From positions 3,243,743 to 3,307,742 of the forward strand of contig JABACO010000002.1 of assembly GCA_013339895.1 (NCBI GenBank): DNA of 64,000 bases, given 5' to 3'. The position numbers and the translations under genes are program-made. Of this stretch, positions 1 through 13,173 are shown piece by piece. Each line of letters begins with the position of its first letter. Within the stretch, counting starts at the first letter, position 1. Under the pieces are notes generated by a model. That model worked only from the letters and a program-made list of their open reading frames with translations, was not told where the DNA came from and searched no databases. Source of the DNA: Ephydatia muelleri (Eukaryota > Porifera > Demospongiae > Spongillida > Spongillidae).

Positions 1-100
1 AAAAAAAAAAAAAAACAAAAAAAAAAAAAAAACCAAAAAAAAAAAAACCCCCCCCCCCCCCCCACCCCCCCTCCCCCCCCCCCCCCCCATCCTCCCTCTC
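1..100. repeat. Homopolymer start (A-run then C-run)
   Basis: About 48 mostly A bases are followed by about 40 mostly C bases, then sequence that is the reverse complement of about 24000-23960. The inverted partner at 24027-24042 shows only a G-run. The A-run may be a sequencing or contig-end artefact, since the window or its block starts here. Confidence 0.6.
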
Positions 101-581
101 CTCACCGCTCCTCCTGAGGTATCTCTGATGTCAGCAGTAGGTTTAATAATGTCATGCTGCACAACATTAAAAGGCATTTGGAATAAGTGGCAAAATTAGC
201 ACCATAGTAATAATATATGGCCAGATGATCTGGCATTTAGTATATGCCTTGAGAACGTGAATAGCGGGTCTGCACTGCGTGCTATAAGGGAGAAACGCTT
301 GATAAATTCACCATCCCCCATTCAATGTTTGAATTTCCATGAAACCTAGTTTCAAACCAGCTGTGAGCACATTTTGGCAGAACAAATGAGACAATAAGGT
401 GTATTCAGAGTACCTCTATCATTATTATGCCTGGAAACATAGTTACGGGTCTCCAGCCAAGAATCGTACTCATTTGAATGCAAATCTCCATAGACTTCAT
501 AATTTCATGACGCGCGCGTTGCGGATTTCAAATCTTCATGTCCTCTATTTCTGGCCATGCATGGGCCCCGATGTCCCAATA

Positions 582-680
582 GCCCCGGTTATGGGCTGAC
601 CACGAGCTCAGAGGCCTCGATGCCCCGGTTATGGGCTGACCACGAGCTCAGAGGCCTCGATGCCCCGGTTATGGGCTGAA
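582..680 (+). repeat. 40-bp tandem repeat, about 2.5 units
   Basis: The unit contains CCCCGGTTATGGGCTGACCA and repeats every 40 bases. The inverted partner near 23474-23540 has one unit fewer, so it is a length polymorphism between the two arms. Confidence 0.85.
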
Positions 681-1989
681 TGGAATAATATATACTTCTT
701 TATTAGTTATATACTTCTTTTCATTTGTAACAGATAACATCCGCGCGACTGCGTCGGTCCGATGTCACTGTTACATCTCCGCTCAATTCTAGTGTTATTA
801 TGGAAGCGGGCATGTACTCTGGAGTTGCAGCAAGAGCAGCTGAGTTCAGGAATCATTCTGAAATGACACAAAATGTGCTCAATTGAGTTGGAAATGTATT
901 CCACTGGCAGTAGAGAGTTATGGTGCATGGGGTCCAGAGGCCTTGAAGGCTTTCTCACATGCAAGTAGCCACCAGTCTAGGAATACTTCTTAGAACGTTT
1001 GCGTGAAGACACACGTATAGCCCGGCTATGTGCGCATAACCTATATACTTGGTTATATCTAAAACCATGTATAACTAACACCTGCACCTGCACGTAACAA
1101 TATGCTAGTACCTGCAGGCCAATTATCTACTATCATACGTATTCCCACCTCCATTTATTGATAATATTGCACTATTATATACACATGCAGTTTACTAATA
1201 GTACAGTAGCGTATAATTTAGCGCTAGTAGGCGTGTGTGTGGTAGAGAGTGATGGAGTAAATGTAAGTGAAGTCCCAGTAGGACCATAGATATTAGAGTA
1301 GACTACTCTAATATCTATGGTAGGACTAACAATAGTAGGTACTATGGAGAAATGAGCAACATGCATTGCCTATTGTGATTGTTGTTGTAGGTGCAGGTGC
1401 AGCGGTATTGCTAAACGTGCCAGTAAACTGTAAGTCCTTCATATTTATTTCAGAGTGCGCTACCACCGTTAAATCTTATTCCCGTGCCTTTCATATTTAT
1501 TTCACCATTATTACTTATACGGGTCATACCAATATTAGCTTCTGACTATATAATCATATCACTTCTTACTGCCCCTCTAATCGATGAAGATCTCAATAAA
1601 TGTATATTAGCATAATAGCCCAAACCCGTCTCTATGTTAATATCTCCCACATTGTTAGCAATAGTATTGGCTTGTAAAATACCAAAACATTTGATAAACC
1701 GATACAAAATTTTTAATGTATTAGCTGATGATAGCGTAACGCTATTTAAAATCTAGTGCACTGTCAGGTCCAAGGTCAGTCCAGTAGTACGCATGCACGG
1801 CCAGCGCAGTAGCAAAGCTCAACAGTTATCAACTTACAAATAAAGCACATCCCGCGCACACTGATACGTGTCCTTATATACACAGCAAGTTAGTAAGGCC
1901 CAGTGGCCAGATAATACAAAACACACAAAAGACAGTAGCTAGCCTTCTAAACTATGTTGGGCCTCCTATGAGTGGAATTAATCAACATG

Positions 1990-2630
1990 CACCTCGACTC
2001 AGGGTATTCAGGCTATTGACCTTGCATATGTGTGCAAGGAGGACTGGTTCCAATGCAGTCCTCTACACGGCCATGCTTCAATCTTACACTCAATCCTTGG
2101 CTCATTAATTAAGCACATTAATGCACGGCTTCGAATTATTATAATTATAGCTGCATGTACATGAAAAGATCTTGGTTGATCAAGCTAGTAATGTGTTTGA
2201 ATAACGTCTAATGTCCTGAAGCCAGCACGTTTCCAGTGAAGTCCTATGAGGCGGCGTGACAGAGACGCGGCTTTTAATAATACTGGGGGTTTGTGGTGTT
2301 CTGCCAGAAATGAACGGCTAAATTCGCTTGCCGATGACATAAACACCTTAACACGTTAATAGTAGTCACCTCTGTGACGTGGGTGTTCATCGGCCACACC
2401 ATCCTCCTCGCGTTCCTCCAGCTCAGGGATTCCGCTCTCTTCCATCGAACGTATTTGGCTGCGTTGAAGGTCGCATGCATGTGTTTTCTCACTTGTGAAC
2501 CATTGGGGTCAATGATTGAAAGATTAAGTGAATAGCGTCTTAAAACCCTCCCCATGGTCAAAGAGTGCATTCATCGATTACAAATAAGATATATAGCACG
2601 CACTATCCCATTCTTATGTATAATAGCCCG
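1990..2630. other. No feature recognised
   Basis: The sequence is AT-rich and unique in this window. It lies between the outer arm and a retroelement relic. Open frames here are short and resemble nothing I know. Confidence 0.5.
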
Positions 2631-2639
2631 AGGTGACCT

Positions 2640-3020
2640 AGTATTAAAAAGGATTTTTTAAAAAGGAAGAAAACAGCTGGAGGAAAATTGGATGCGCAGA
2701 ATGTTGGACCTTACATCATAACAGAGGTACATGGGAAAGGAACTTACCGCCTACTACTAATGGAAAATAAAGAGAGAGTGTAGTGGAAAGGGTAAGTGGA
2801 ACACATCTTAAGCCTTACATAGCTGTGCATAATGGTGATGAAAAGGATGCAAAAAGAGAAATGATTGCGCAAAAGATTCTGTTGCATTGGAATGTGAAGT
2901 GATTGAATTGGGCTAACTCAATTGCTCTATAGTATATGGGAGCAGTTGAATTCTTCAAATCTTCTTCGATTATGGAGAATTGATGCAAATGAACTTCACT
3001 AGGATTCTAAGGAGGATGAT
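2640..3020 (+). mobile_element. Relic resembling an integrase C-terminal region
   Basis: A plus-strand translation reads like the end of a retroviral-type integrase: a lysine-rich stretch with GPYIITEVHGKGTYRL and a later THLKPY. This is the pattern of the small beta-barrel C-terminal domain of Ty3/gypsy-type or Ginger-type integrases. It is short, isolated and broken; no long terminal repeats or other element parts were seen beside it. The family assignment is an inference from motif resemblance. Confidence 0.45.
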
Positions 3021-3099
3021 GAAACATTAGATGTATAAGTGAAATGGTTGTATGTATATCTAATGCATATATTTACATGCATAGCTTTTCCACCCACCA

Positions 3100-3930
3100 C
3101 CGAATTCACCCATTTACAGACTGCTATTGCAATGTTTAATCAGCAGGTCGCCCAAGAAGAAGCTTTGACAACGGTTTCAGTCCTCCTTTCACCACCCAGG
3201 CAGCATTTGCTATCAGAAAAAGTCGAGAAGCTTGCATTGAGTAGCCTCTTACACAATGCTACAACAGCAACTAAAGCCCAACTGTTAGCAGAGTCACTCC
3301 ACAGGCTCATGCGTGGTTAAGAACAGTGCCATCCCCAGGCCTTGGTCTTGCACTTGAACCTGACGAAACCTACATTCTTCTGAAATGGTGGTAGGGCTTT
3401 CCCCTCTGTAATTTGGAAGAAACATGCCCCTATTGTTCTAGCCAGCTTGACCCCCTGGTACATCATTCTTTAACTTGTCGCTATGCCGGGGATGTAACTG
3501 CATCCGTGATTGTATTGCTGACTTTTGCCGTCGTGCCCACCTTTCTCCTCTTTTGGAGCAAGGTTGTGGTATTGGTCCAGCCAAAGACAGATCACACCCA
3601 GCTGACATTTTGATACCAAACTGGTCACTGTTTCGGTCTGCAGCATTAGACATCAAGGTTATACATCCCCTCAATATTTCAAAGATTTCAGATGCTGGTC
3701 AGACCTCAGGTGCCTCAGCTGCAGTGGGTGAACAGGAGAAATTGGAAAACAATGCTTTGGGTTGTCTCGAAAGAGGTTGGATATGTGTCCCTCTCGTAGT
3801 GGAGGCATATGGAGGCTGGAGAATCACTGCAAAGGAAACATTCTCAAGAATTACTAGGCGCTTGGCCATCCACTCCCACTCATCCAATACTGGAATGCTA
3901 AATGCAATATATACTGTCGCCTAGGCACTG
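3100..3930 (+). mobile_element. Relic of a reverse-transcriptase-linked retroelement ORF (C-terminal part)
   Basis: The plus strand encodes a zinc-knuckle-like CPYC...HHSLTC followed by a helical ADFCRRAHLSP segment and PADILIPNW...AALDIKV. That last pattern suits a restriction-endonuclease-like domain found downstream of reverse transcriptase in some non-LTR elements. No reverse transcriptase motifs are present. The copy is a broken fossil, and the same relic lies inverted at about 14060-14756. The class (non-LTR rather than DIRS-like) is uncertain. Confidence 0.45.
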
Positions 3931-4051
3931 TTTTAATGCGGCAAAATGCCCGAGCCCTCCTGGCTCGACCGGCATCATTTTCGTGACTTGTTGTATATTG
4001 CTGTTTGTGTATTAATTCTTCCGCCTTATAGACAAATGTTTACCACATGCA

Positions 4052-4342
4052 TTGATATTTTCTTTATTCAAGGATTTATTACAAGATGTAAAGCTAAAGG
4101 AAGGAGAATTCGCACTTAGCAAGGACACCACAGTGTCATTATGGACAGAATACAGAACATGGTTTGGTGGAATACAGCTGCAAGAAGTATCTGGAGGTGA
4201 CTTTGTCATCATAAGCGATGATTTGTACGATGAATTTGAGACATTTACCTACAGTAGAGGACACGAAAAAGGTTACGTTCCTTATCGTCTAAACTACGTG
4301 CTACGAAATGAATCGTATCGTTTCCACGTAGTTTATACATAG
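4052..4342 (+). other. Unrecognised 96-codon open frame
   Basis: The frame is acidic, ends VVYT and has no motif I recognise. It precedes a patch rich in short inverted repeats (4280-4480). It is conserved only as part of the palindrome arms; the reverse copy at about 13640-13920 differs. It could be an exon or chance. Confidence 0.2.
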
Positions 4343-4801
4343 TTTCAACTAAGTTTCAACTAAACTGTGTACGGGTTCATTCTTCGTTGCATGCTTCGTT
4401 TACACCATATTAACCTTCCGTACAGTTTTGTACGATTCGTGTAAACGAAACGACGTGCATGTGAATAAGTTCACTTTTAATTTTCCATGTATACTACAAC
4501 AACGAAAAGGTAGTTTATTTCAAGGCCACGCTTCGTGACTTAATATGGTGTACTCTGACTACAAAAAACAGCGAATTCTCCATTACTCAATTAAGGCTGG
4601 GATACAAGTCGCCTTTTATTGCGAAGATGCTTTACCGGGAAGACCTGCCATATTCGCGCAAATGTGTACATCAGTTGCTACGGGAACAATCAGTAGGAAG
4701 CCAAGACCGGCGATAACCTCCGCAGTAAAAACAATTGTAGAGCAGCAGATGCAGCTGGGTCTGTGTGCCTTTCCGCCATGTCGATTTCTCTATTAATGGC
4801 A

Positions 4802-5529
4802 TAGTTGGGCGTAGCCCGACCTTCGCGTTTAGGCGGAAGGTCGGGTACCAAACCCGCACAGTTTTTGTGCAGACGTATTATGCAATTTGTCAATGAATTT
4901 TGGCGTGTTGTACAATCGGTATCGATGAATACTTATGTAAATTAAGTGTGAACAGATTGGCTAATTTATAACGTTTTAATAATCTCATTCACTCCAGCTG
5001 CCGCATATAATGTATTGCCTCGATCGGGTGTGGTATCGATATTCCAAAAGCAAACGAAAGAAGAGCTTAGGATAATACCGACGCCGAAGATGTTGCCATG
5101 ATGTGGACTTGTGGAGAAGGTTACTAGAGGAGGATTATCAGTCCAGTGTAGATTCGCAAGATATTGACACTATCCTAAGCGGTGCAGATAGCCTAAGAGC
5201 ACCCAAAATGTGTAGAAAATGTTTCTATGCTTATGAGAAATTTATAGAAGCCCAAAATAGCATAAGAGACAACTTAAATTGAAGAGTAGCCTAGTTCCAT
5301 GGCCGCCTCGATCACACACTACACTACTGTTATCTCCATACAATTCTCTTGCAACAGCTGTACATTGAATGAATAAACACTTGTGTATGTTGATTATAGG
5401 TGATTATTGCCCGCATCGAAATGCTGCATTCTGATTGGACTGCAATCCCCGTTGCAGCCTGTACAAAAACTGTGCGGGTTTGGTACCCGACCTTCCGCCA
5501 AAACGCGAAGGTCGGGCTACGCCCAACTA
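4802..5529 (+). mobile_element. 728-bp MULE-like MITE with 9-bp target duplication
   Basis: Terminal inverted repeats of about 65 bp begin TAGTTGGGCGTAGCCCGACC and end in its complement. They are flanked by a perfect 9-bp direct duplication, TTAATGGCA, at 4793-4801 and 5530-5538. A 9-bp duplication is typical of Mutator-like elements. The interior (about 5100-5280, plus) encodes a short tail with KMCRKCFYAYEKFIEAQ, a zinc-binding pattern like the N-terminus of some transposases, so this is likely a deletion derivative of an autonomous element. No transposase core is present. The same insertion occupies 12447-13173. Confidence 0.8.
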
Positions 5530-5677
5530 TTAATGGCACTCTTGTTTGTCCATTTTATTGCCATTTTTTGATCTTTCGTTTAATGACATAATCACATTTT
5601 GCCTTACATTCACCTCAATTTCGATGGCAGCTTGGATTGGCAAGTCGAGAATTCGAACGATTGCGTTAAATGGGTTC

Positions 5678-6133
5678 GGTCCGTGTACCTTTAGAGCACT
5701 CCATGTCCCAATCAGTCAAAATCATTGGAATATGATTTTATATCACGAAATTGATGCAAACCTCTAATTACTGGACCGCAACTTTAGTCGTTTGGAATAT
5801 ACGTCACCGCGCATATAAATATCTAAACTTCTAAACTTCAAATGGCCGAATGCTCAAACTTGTTTGGAATTTTACTACCTTGTACGATTCGGACTAAATT
5901 GGTCCGTGTAGGTCCGTGTACCTTTAGAGCACTCCACGTCCCAATCAGTCAAAATCATTGGAATATGATTTTATATCACGAAATTGATGCAAACCTCTAA
6001 TTACTGCACCGCAAGTTTAGTCGTTTGGAATATACGTCACCGCGCATATAAATATCTAAACTTCTAAACTTCAAATGGCCGAATGCTCAAACTTGTTTGG
6101 AATTTTACTACCTTGTACGATTCGGACTAAATT
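5678..6133 (+). repeat. 233-bp tandem duplication
   Basis: Two units with a period of 233 bases run from GGTCCGTGTACC to GGACTAAATT. The duplication is also present in the other palindrome arm (about 11845-12300), so it predates the divergence of the two arms. Confidence 0.85.
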
Positions 6134-6736
6134 CTATCCCCTCATTCCCAGTTGCCTTATTTATAATTTTACTTGGTTTTCGCTTTAAAAATCTAAACTT
6201 TTAAACTCCCGATACTCAACGGTTCAAATATTTAGAAATTTAGGTTTTTAGTTGTAACTCGCTTATATATCCATCGTCCAAGCCTCGGTTAGTGACTTTG
6301 AAAATTTCATGACTTTTGGTGCAAAAATCAAACTTGGTCAGGTTCAATCCCGAAGATGTCAAATCTGTTTATGTATTTGGTTTATCTATATCCTCGTCTG
6401 TCCGGTTCCAGGAACCCACGCCGCTGAAGTTAATTCGGCTGAAGCTTTGTGAGAATAAAAAAGAAGTACGCAAGCCCGAGCTAAACGGTTACGTGTCGGG
6501 TATACGCGGGCTTCAAAGTTAGTGCCAGTGTCATCGTAGCATTTTGTTGGTGAAGGCACACACTGATGGCTGCTATGCGCATATGCATCCCTGTCACAGT
6601 TGTCTAAACAATCTATGGTTTTTTCCAGCAAACATGACAAGGAATGTGTGGGTGTGTGTATCTGTGTGTACATGTACACGTACAGGTTTGCATTTGCAAA
6701 TGCAGCCAGCATTACGGTATGTAATGTGTGTGTGCG

Positions 6737-6739
6737 TGC

Positions 6740-6826
<87 letters not shown>
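6737..6826 (+). repeat. TG microsatellite
   Basis: A nearly pure TG tract lies within the left palindrome arm. The partner CA tract at about 11153-11246 differs in length and interruptions. Open frames across it (Cys-Val or Thr-His runs) are products of the repeat. Confidence 0.95.
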
Positions 6827-6849
6827 ACTATGTGTGTGCAAGGGGTTCA

Positions 6850-8580
6850 TGTATTAATTTGTGGGTGTATTTGATTGGCTTACCTTTGGACTGTGGCCAC
6901 ACCCTCTTACATATTATGCTATCAGCTTGCTTTTTAAAAAATTCTTCCTTTTACCATTAGTGCCTCCATCTCTGGCCCCTCCTCCTCATGAATGAGGACA
7001 TCAATAGAAGTTAGCTGCAGTGTTCCATGATGACCACACCCACCGAGCCCTCAATAATACTGTGGTTTGAGGAAATCTAATCTGGCCATGGTATAGCACT
7101 CGACATACGCGCCACTGCTCTGTAAGGCAATTCCATTGGCTTACAGACTAAAATTCAAGCAAATGGATGCTTAATGCAGCTCATCCAGGATGGATGGGTT
7201 GTTGGTATCTGATGGATAAACAACCTTGCTTGTATAGTACCTGCATTAGACCTTTAGCAGTAGTCAACTAGCTGCCACACCCCCTGCAATTGTTGCATGT
7301 GAAAATCCATTCCATTTGATGTATACTATATCTACCTTCCAGGGATTGTTCCAGTTGTAGCCATTACCACTTGTCTTTGACATGCTTTTGGGCTTAGACT
7401 ACTAACCTAGATCTCATCACCTCTTGTTCCCGCGACCACAAATACCTAAATATCAAACCTAATTTTCTACACAGCCATGCCAGAGATTATAGTAGGGGAT
7501 TGGAAGCTGATCATGCACGTTCGCTATACCTATGCACAGAACATCCGAGGTAGTATTAATATTAATCACACCTCTGAATTTATGGATTTTGGTGAAGGAC
7601 CATTGGATTTGGAGTTGTCTCTCTTACAAAGTAAGCCAAAAAGTTTACTGTAACTTGATCAACAAATAAATGTAGCTCTATGAATATGATTTGACATTGC
7701 AGTCTTTTTATGTTAGCCAAATTCATATCCGCTATTTATTTTTTTGCTTCAAACTAGTGAAAGGATGGATATTTTTTTCCCTGGATAACTGCTCGTTACC
7801 TGTTAAAGCTTTAGTTTCTTTTTTGTGCTTTAAATTTGTTGCATTGTGCATTAATAACTTTTAAGAGTGATCCTTGCCGATGTTTTGCTGCAAGATCCTG
7901 AAACATGATTTGGTACACAGGACACAGCTTGAAGTTGTGTTGTGTGGTTACTATAATGCAGCTTGAAACTGACACCAATATTTTAGTACGGTCAAAACCC
8001 ATGCATATGCCAATATACATTTTGGGTCACGTTCATGGTTTGAAATTAATTTTGTTTTCGGGCATGGGTGGATCAAAATTTAGGCTAGGAAGAATTCCAC
8101 AGTACACAGACCAGCTAAAGTGAAAGCCTATGACTGTTACAGTGTGCTTGAAAAGCTTTCTGCTGCACTTGTGGTGTTCAGGGCAGATAGTGCACATGAG
8201 ATGACAGTGTGTACCATTGCATCCATCTATACATTCATAAAAAATATGTCACTGTTACTTGTAATCTTGGACACAAGCAGCTACTTCCACTTCAATCCAA
8301 GATCGAGGTTCTGAGGGAGACCACTGGCCCCTCCCACTGTGATGTTCATGTTTTGTTCACAGGTGGGACACTTGAACACTTGTTGGGAACCACTTTTCTC
8401 TATCGCAGAATGTATACATTACTGACAGAAGGAGTGCCAGTCATACATGTAGTAGAGTTCTTGGATGACTGTGGTAACAACGTGGTATCTCCCCACTCAT
8501 TTACCTGCTATGGGATTCATTTGTCTCCGTGGCTAAGCACATGGAATTTCTGCTGAACTATAAAATATCGTGCTCAGACA
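6850..8580. other. Palindrome arm interior without a recognised gene
   Basis: A short plus frame at 7480-7654 begins MPEIIVGDWKLIMHVRYT, and another at 8209-8556 is about 115 codons; both also occur in the right arm. Neither is a family I can name. A related VGDWK-encoding sequence occurs at about 63630. Treat as intergenic or unidentified exons. Confidence 0.35.
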
Positions 8581-9397
8581 CCATCAGACCTGCTTTTGTT
8601 GGATAGTTGCATGTTGAAATTCAACCCAGATCCTCTCCACAAGTGCAATTCAAAATGACGGAGAAAGAAAGACGTCATACTACACAACCTAGGAAGATAT
8701 TATGTCGACATCAGATCGTCATGTAAATATCAAAAGAACAATAACTGAACTTTTATTTGTTGTTTGGTTAATGTGCCTCATTGTATGTTTAGTAAGACCA
8801 AAGGTTTAATAGGTGTGAGATTATTTTCCATTTCATCATCTTGTGATTGTACCCATGACATAGACCATTCTGGAACAGAGGCTGAAAATGGCCGAAACAA
8901 ACTGAATTAATGTTTGGATAACCAGCAAAAGATCACACTACAGATCCAACCCAGTGAATAGATTATCTACAGCTCTGTGTTGTGTGTTTCCCCTACCACA
9001 CCCACACTCTCCTCCCTCCCAACTGTACAGTACACCTGCTCACATAATGGCTATGCTCATTGATCTTTAATAATGACTCTGAACATATCCTGCTATTCAG
9101 GTCTGTTTTTGATAACAACAAGAAAAAAGAGAATCAAATGTGTCACATATAACTACGCATAATTGCATATGATGTACACCAAGTCTGTGGGTTCCCAGTG
9201 TTCTGCCTTGGGTATTTGGACGCAAGGAGCCATGTATTGACACCATACACAAGCCCTCTCTCCCCCCCCCCCCCCCCCCCCCCCCCCCAGTTATGGAGCT
9301 AATAGCAGTTGTTTTTTTTTAATGCACTGCTTTGTGCTGTACCAGTAATTATAACTATCATGTTTTGTACCCAGACCCATGTGAGATGTAATGGTGG
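8581..9397. other. Unpaired spacer of the inner palindrome
   Basis: This 817-bp stretch separates the inverted arms and is not self-complementary. It includes a C homopolymer at about 9258-9288 and no recognised gene. Confidence 0.8.
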
Positions 9398-11149
9398 TCT
9401 GAGCACGATATTTTATAGTTCAGCAGAAATTCCATGTGCTTAGCCACGGAGACAAATGAATCCCATAGCAGGTAAATGAGTGGGGAGATACCACGTTGTT
9501 ACCACAGTCATCCAAGAACTCTACTACATGTATGACTGGCACTCCTTCTGTCAGTAATGTATACATTCTGCGATAGAGAAAAGTGGTTCCCAACAAGTGT
9601 TCAAGTGTCCCACCTGTGAACAAAACATGAACATCACAGTGGGAGGGGCCAGTGGTCTCCCTCAGAACCTCGATCTTGGATTTGAAGTGGAAGTAGCTGC
9701 TTGTGTCCAAGATTACAAGTAACAGTGACATATTTTTTTATGAATGTATAGATGGATGCAATGGTACACACTGTCATCTCATGTGCACTATCTGCCCTGA
9801 ACACCACAAGTGCAGCAGAAAGCTTTTCAAGCACACTGTAACAGTCATAGGCTTTCACTTTAGCTGGTCTGTGTACTGTGGAATTCTTCCTAGCCTAAAT
9901 TTTGATCCACCCATGCCCGAAAACAAAATTAATTTCAAACCATGAACGTGACCCAAAATGTATATTGGCATATGCATGGGTTTTGACCGTACTAAAATAT
10001 TGGTGTCAGTTTCAAGCTGCATTATAGTAACCACACAACACAACTTCAAGCTGTGTCCTGTGTACCAAATCATGTTTCAGGATCTTGCAGCAAAACATCG
10101 GCAAGGATCACTCTTAAAAGTTATTAATGCACAATGCAACAAATTTAAAGCACAAAAAAGAAACTAAAGCTTTAACAGGTAACGAGCAGTTATCCAGGGA
10201 AAAAAATATCCATCCTTTCACTAGTTTGAAGCAAAAAAATAAATAGCGGATATGAATTTGGCTAACATAAAAAGACTGCAATGTCAAATCATATTCATAG
10301 AGCTACATTTATTTGTTGATCAAGTTACAGTAAACTTTTTGGCTTACTTTGTAAGAGAGACAACTCCAAATCCAATGGTCCTTCACCAAAATCCATAAAT
10401 TCAGAGGTGTGATTAATATTAATACTACCCTCGGATGTTCTGTGCATAGGTATAGCGAACGTGCATGATCAGCTTCCAATCCCCTACTATAATCTCTGGC
10501 ATGGCTGTGTAGAAAATTAGGTTTGATATTTAGGTATTTGTGGTCGCGGGAACAAGAGGTGATGAGATCTAGGTTAGTAGTCTAAGCCCAAAAGCATGTC
10601 AAAGACAAGTGGTAATGGCTACAACTGGAACAATCCCTGGAAGGTAGATATAGTATACATCAAATGGAATGGATTTTCACATGCAACAATTGCAGGGGGT
10701 GTGGCAGCTAGTTGACTACTGCTAAGGTCTAATGCAGGTACTATACAAGCAAGGTTGTTTATCCATCAGATACCAACAACCCATCCATCCTGGATGAGCT
10801 GCATTAAGCATCCATTTGCTTGAATTTTAGTCTGTAAGCCAATGGAATTGCCTACAGAGCAGTGGCGCGTATGTCGAGTGCTATACCATGGCCAGATTAG
10901 ATTTCCTCAAACCACAGTATTATTGAGGGCTCGGTGGGTGTGGTCATCATGGAACACTGCAGCTAACTTCTATTGATGTCCTCATTCATGAGGAGGAGGG
11001 GCCAGAGATGGAGGCACTAATGGTAAAAGGAAGAATTTTTTAAAAAGCAAGCTATAGCATAATATGTAAGAGGGTGTGGCCACAGTCCAAAGGTAAGCCA
11101 ATCAAATACACCCACAAATTAATACATGAACCCCTTGCACACACATAGT

Positions 11150-11184
<35 letters not shown>

Positions 11185-12446
11185 ACACACACACACCCAC
11201 ACACACACACACACACACACAACACACACACACACACATACGCACGCACACACACATTACATACCGTAATGCTGGCTGCATTTGCAAATGCAAACCTGTA
11301 CGTGTACATGTACACACAGATACACACACCCACACATTCCTTGTCATGTTTGCTGGAAAAAACCATAGATGTTTAGACAACTGTGACAGGGATGCATATG
11401 CGCATAGCAGCCATCAGTGTGTGCCTTCACCAACAAAATGCTACGATGACACTGGCACTAACTTTGAAGCCCGCGTATACCCGACACGTAACCGTTTAGC
11501 TCGGGCTTGCGTACTTCTTTTTTATTCTCACAAAGCTTCAGCCGAATTAACTTCAGCGGCGTGGGTTCCTGGAACCGGACAGACGAGGATATAGATAAAC
11601 CAAATACATAAACAGATTTGACATCTTCGGGATTGAACCTGACCAAGTTTGATTTTGCACCAAAAGTCATGAAATTTTCAAAGTCACTAACCGAGGCTTG
11701 GACGATGGATATATAAGCGAGTTACAACTAAAAACCTAATTTCTAAATATTTGAACCGTTGAGTATCGGGAGTTTAAAAGTTTAGATTTTTAAAGCGAAA
11801 ACCAAGTAAAATTATAAATAAGGCAACTGGGAATGAGGGATAGAATTTAGTCCGAATCGTACAAGGTAGTAAAATTCCAAACAAGTTTGAGCATTCGGCC
11901 ATTTGAAGTTAGAAGTTTTAGATATTTATATGCGCGGTGACGTTATTCCAAACGACTAAACTTGCGGTGCAGTAATTAGAGGTTTGCATCAATTTCGTGA
12001 TATAAAATCATATTCCAATGATTTTGACTGATTGGGACGTGGAGTGCTCTAAAGGTACACGGACCTACACGGACCAATTTAGTCCGAATCGTACAAGGTA
12101 GTAAAATTCCAAACAAGTTTGAGCATTCGGCCATTTGAAGTTTAGAAGTTTAGATATTTATATGCGCGGTGACGTATATTCCAAACGACTAAAGTTGCGG
12201 TCCAGTAATTAGAGGTTTGCATCAATTTCGTGATATAAAATCATATTCCAATGATTTTGACTGATTGGGACATGGAGTGCTCTAAAGGTACACGGACCGA
12301 ACCCATTTAACGCAATCGTTCGAATTCTCGACTTGCCAATCCAAGCTGCCATCGAAATTGAGGTGAATGTAAGGCAAAATGTGATTATGTCATTAAACGA
12401 AAGATCAAAAAATGGCAATAAAATGGACAAACAAGAGTGCCATTAA

Positions 12447-13173
12447 TAGTTGGGCGTAGCCCGACCTTCGCGTTTTGGCGAAGGTCGGGTACCAAACCCG
12501 CACAGTTTTTGTACAGGCTGCAACGGGGATTGCAGTCCAATCAGAATGCAGCATTTCGATGCGGGCAATAATCACCTATAATCAACATACACAAGTGTTT
12601 ATTCATTCAATGTACAGCTGTTGCAAGAGAATTGTATGGAGATAACAGTAGTGTAGTGTGTGATCGAGGCGGCCATGGAACTAGGCTACTCTTCAATTTA
12701 AGTTGTCTCTTATGCTATTTTGGGCTTCTATAAATTTCTCATAAGCATAGAAACATTTTCTACACATTTTGGGTGCTCTTAGGCTATCTGCACCGCTTAG
12801 GATAGTGTCAATATCTTGCGAATCTACACTGGACTGATAATCCTCCTCTAGTAACCTTCTCCACAAGTCCACATCATGGCAAACATCTTCGGCGTCGGTA
12901 TTATCCTAAGCTCTTCTTTCGTTTGCTTTTGGAATATCGATACCACACCCGATCGAGGCAATACATTATATGCGGCAGCTGGAGTGAATGAGATTATTAA
13001 AACGTTATAAATTAGCCAATCTGTTCACACTTAATTACATAAGTATTCATCGATACCGATTGTATAACACGCCAAAATTCATTGACAAATTGCATAATAC
13101 GTCTGCACAAAAACTGTGCGGGTTTGGTACCCGACCTTCCGCCTAAACGCGAAGGTCGGGCTACGCCCAACTA
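12447..13173 (-). mobile_element. MULE-like MITE, copy in the right arm
   Basis: This is the same insertion as at 4802-5529, with the same TAGTTGGGCG ends and the complementary 9-bp duplication TGCCATTAA on each side. It inserted before the arms were copied or diverged. Confidence 0.8.

Larger units (their letters stand above)
1..1988 (+). repeat. Outer inverted-repeat arm, left copy
   Basis: This stretch is the reverse complement of 21892-24045 with a few percent differences. Homology stops near base 1988, at the shared bases AATCAACAT. It carries a tandem repeat (582-680), a perfect 35-base palindrome near 1287-1321 and an unrecognised open frame at 707-964 on the minus strand. The right copy has an additional 250 bp element that is absent here. 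I recognise no host gene in it. Confidence 0.85.
3221..8580 (+). repeat. Inner palindrome, left arm (about 5.36 kb)
   Basis: This arm is the reverse complement of 9398-14756. The two differ by scattered substitutions, small indels and microsatellite length, so they are not a perfect copy. Both arms contain the same retroelement relic, the same MULE-like insertion, the same 233-bp tandem duplication and the same TG/CA tract. The arm ends near CGTGCTCAGA at 8580, beyond which the sequences diverge completely. Confidence 0.9.
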
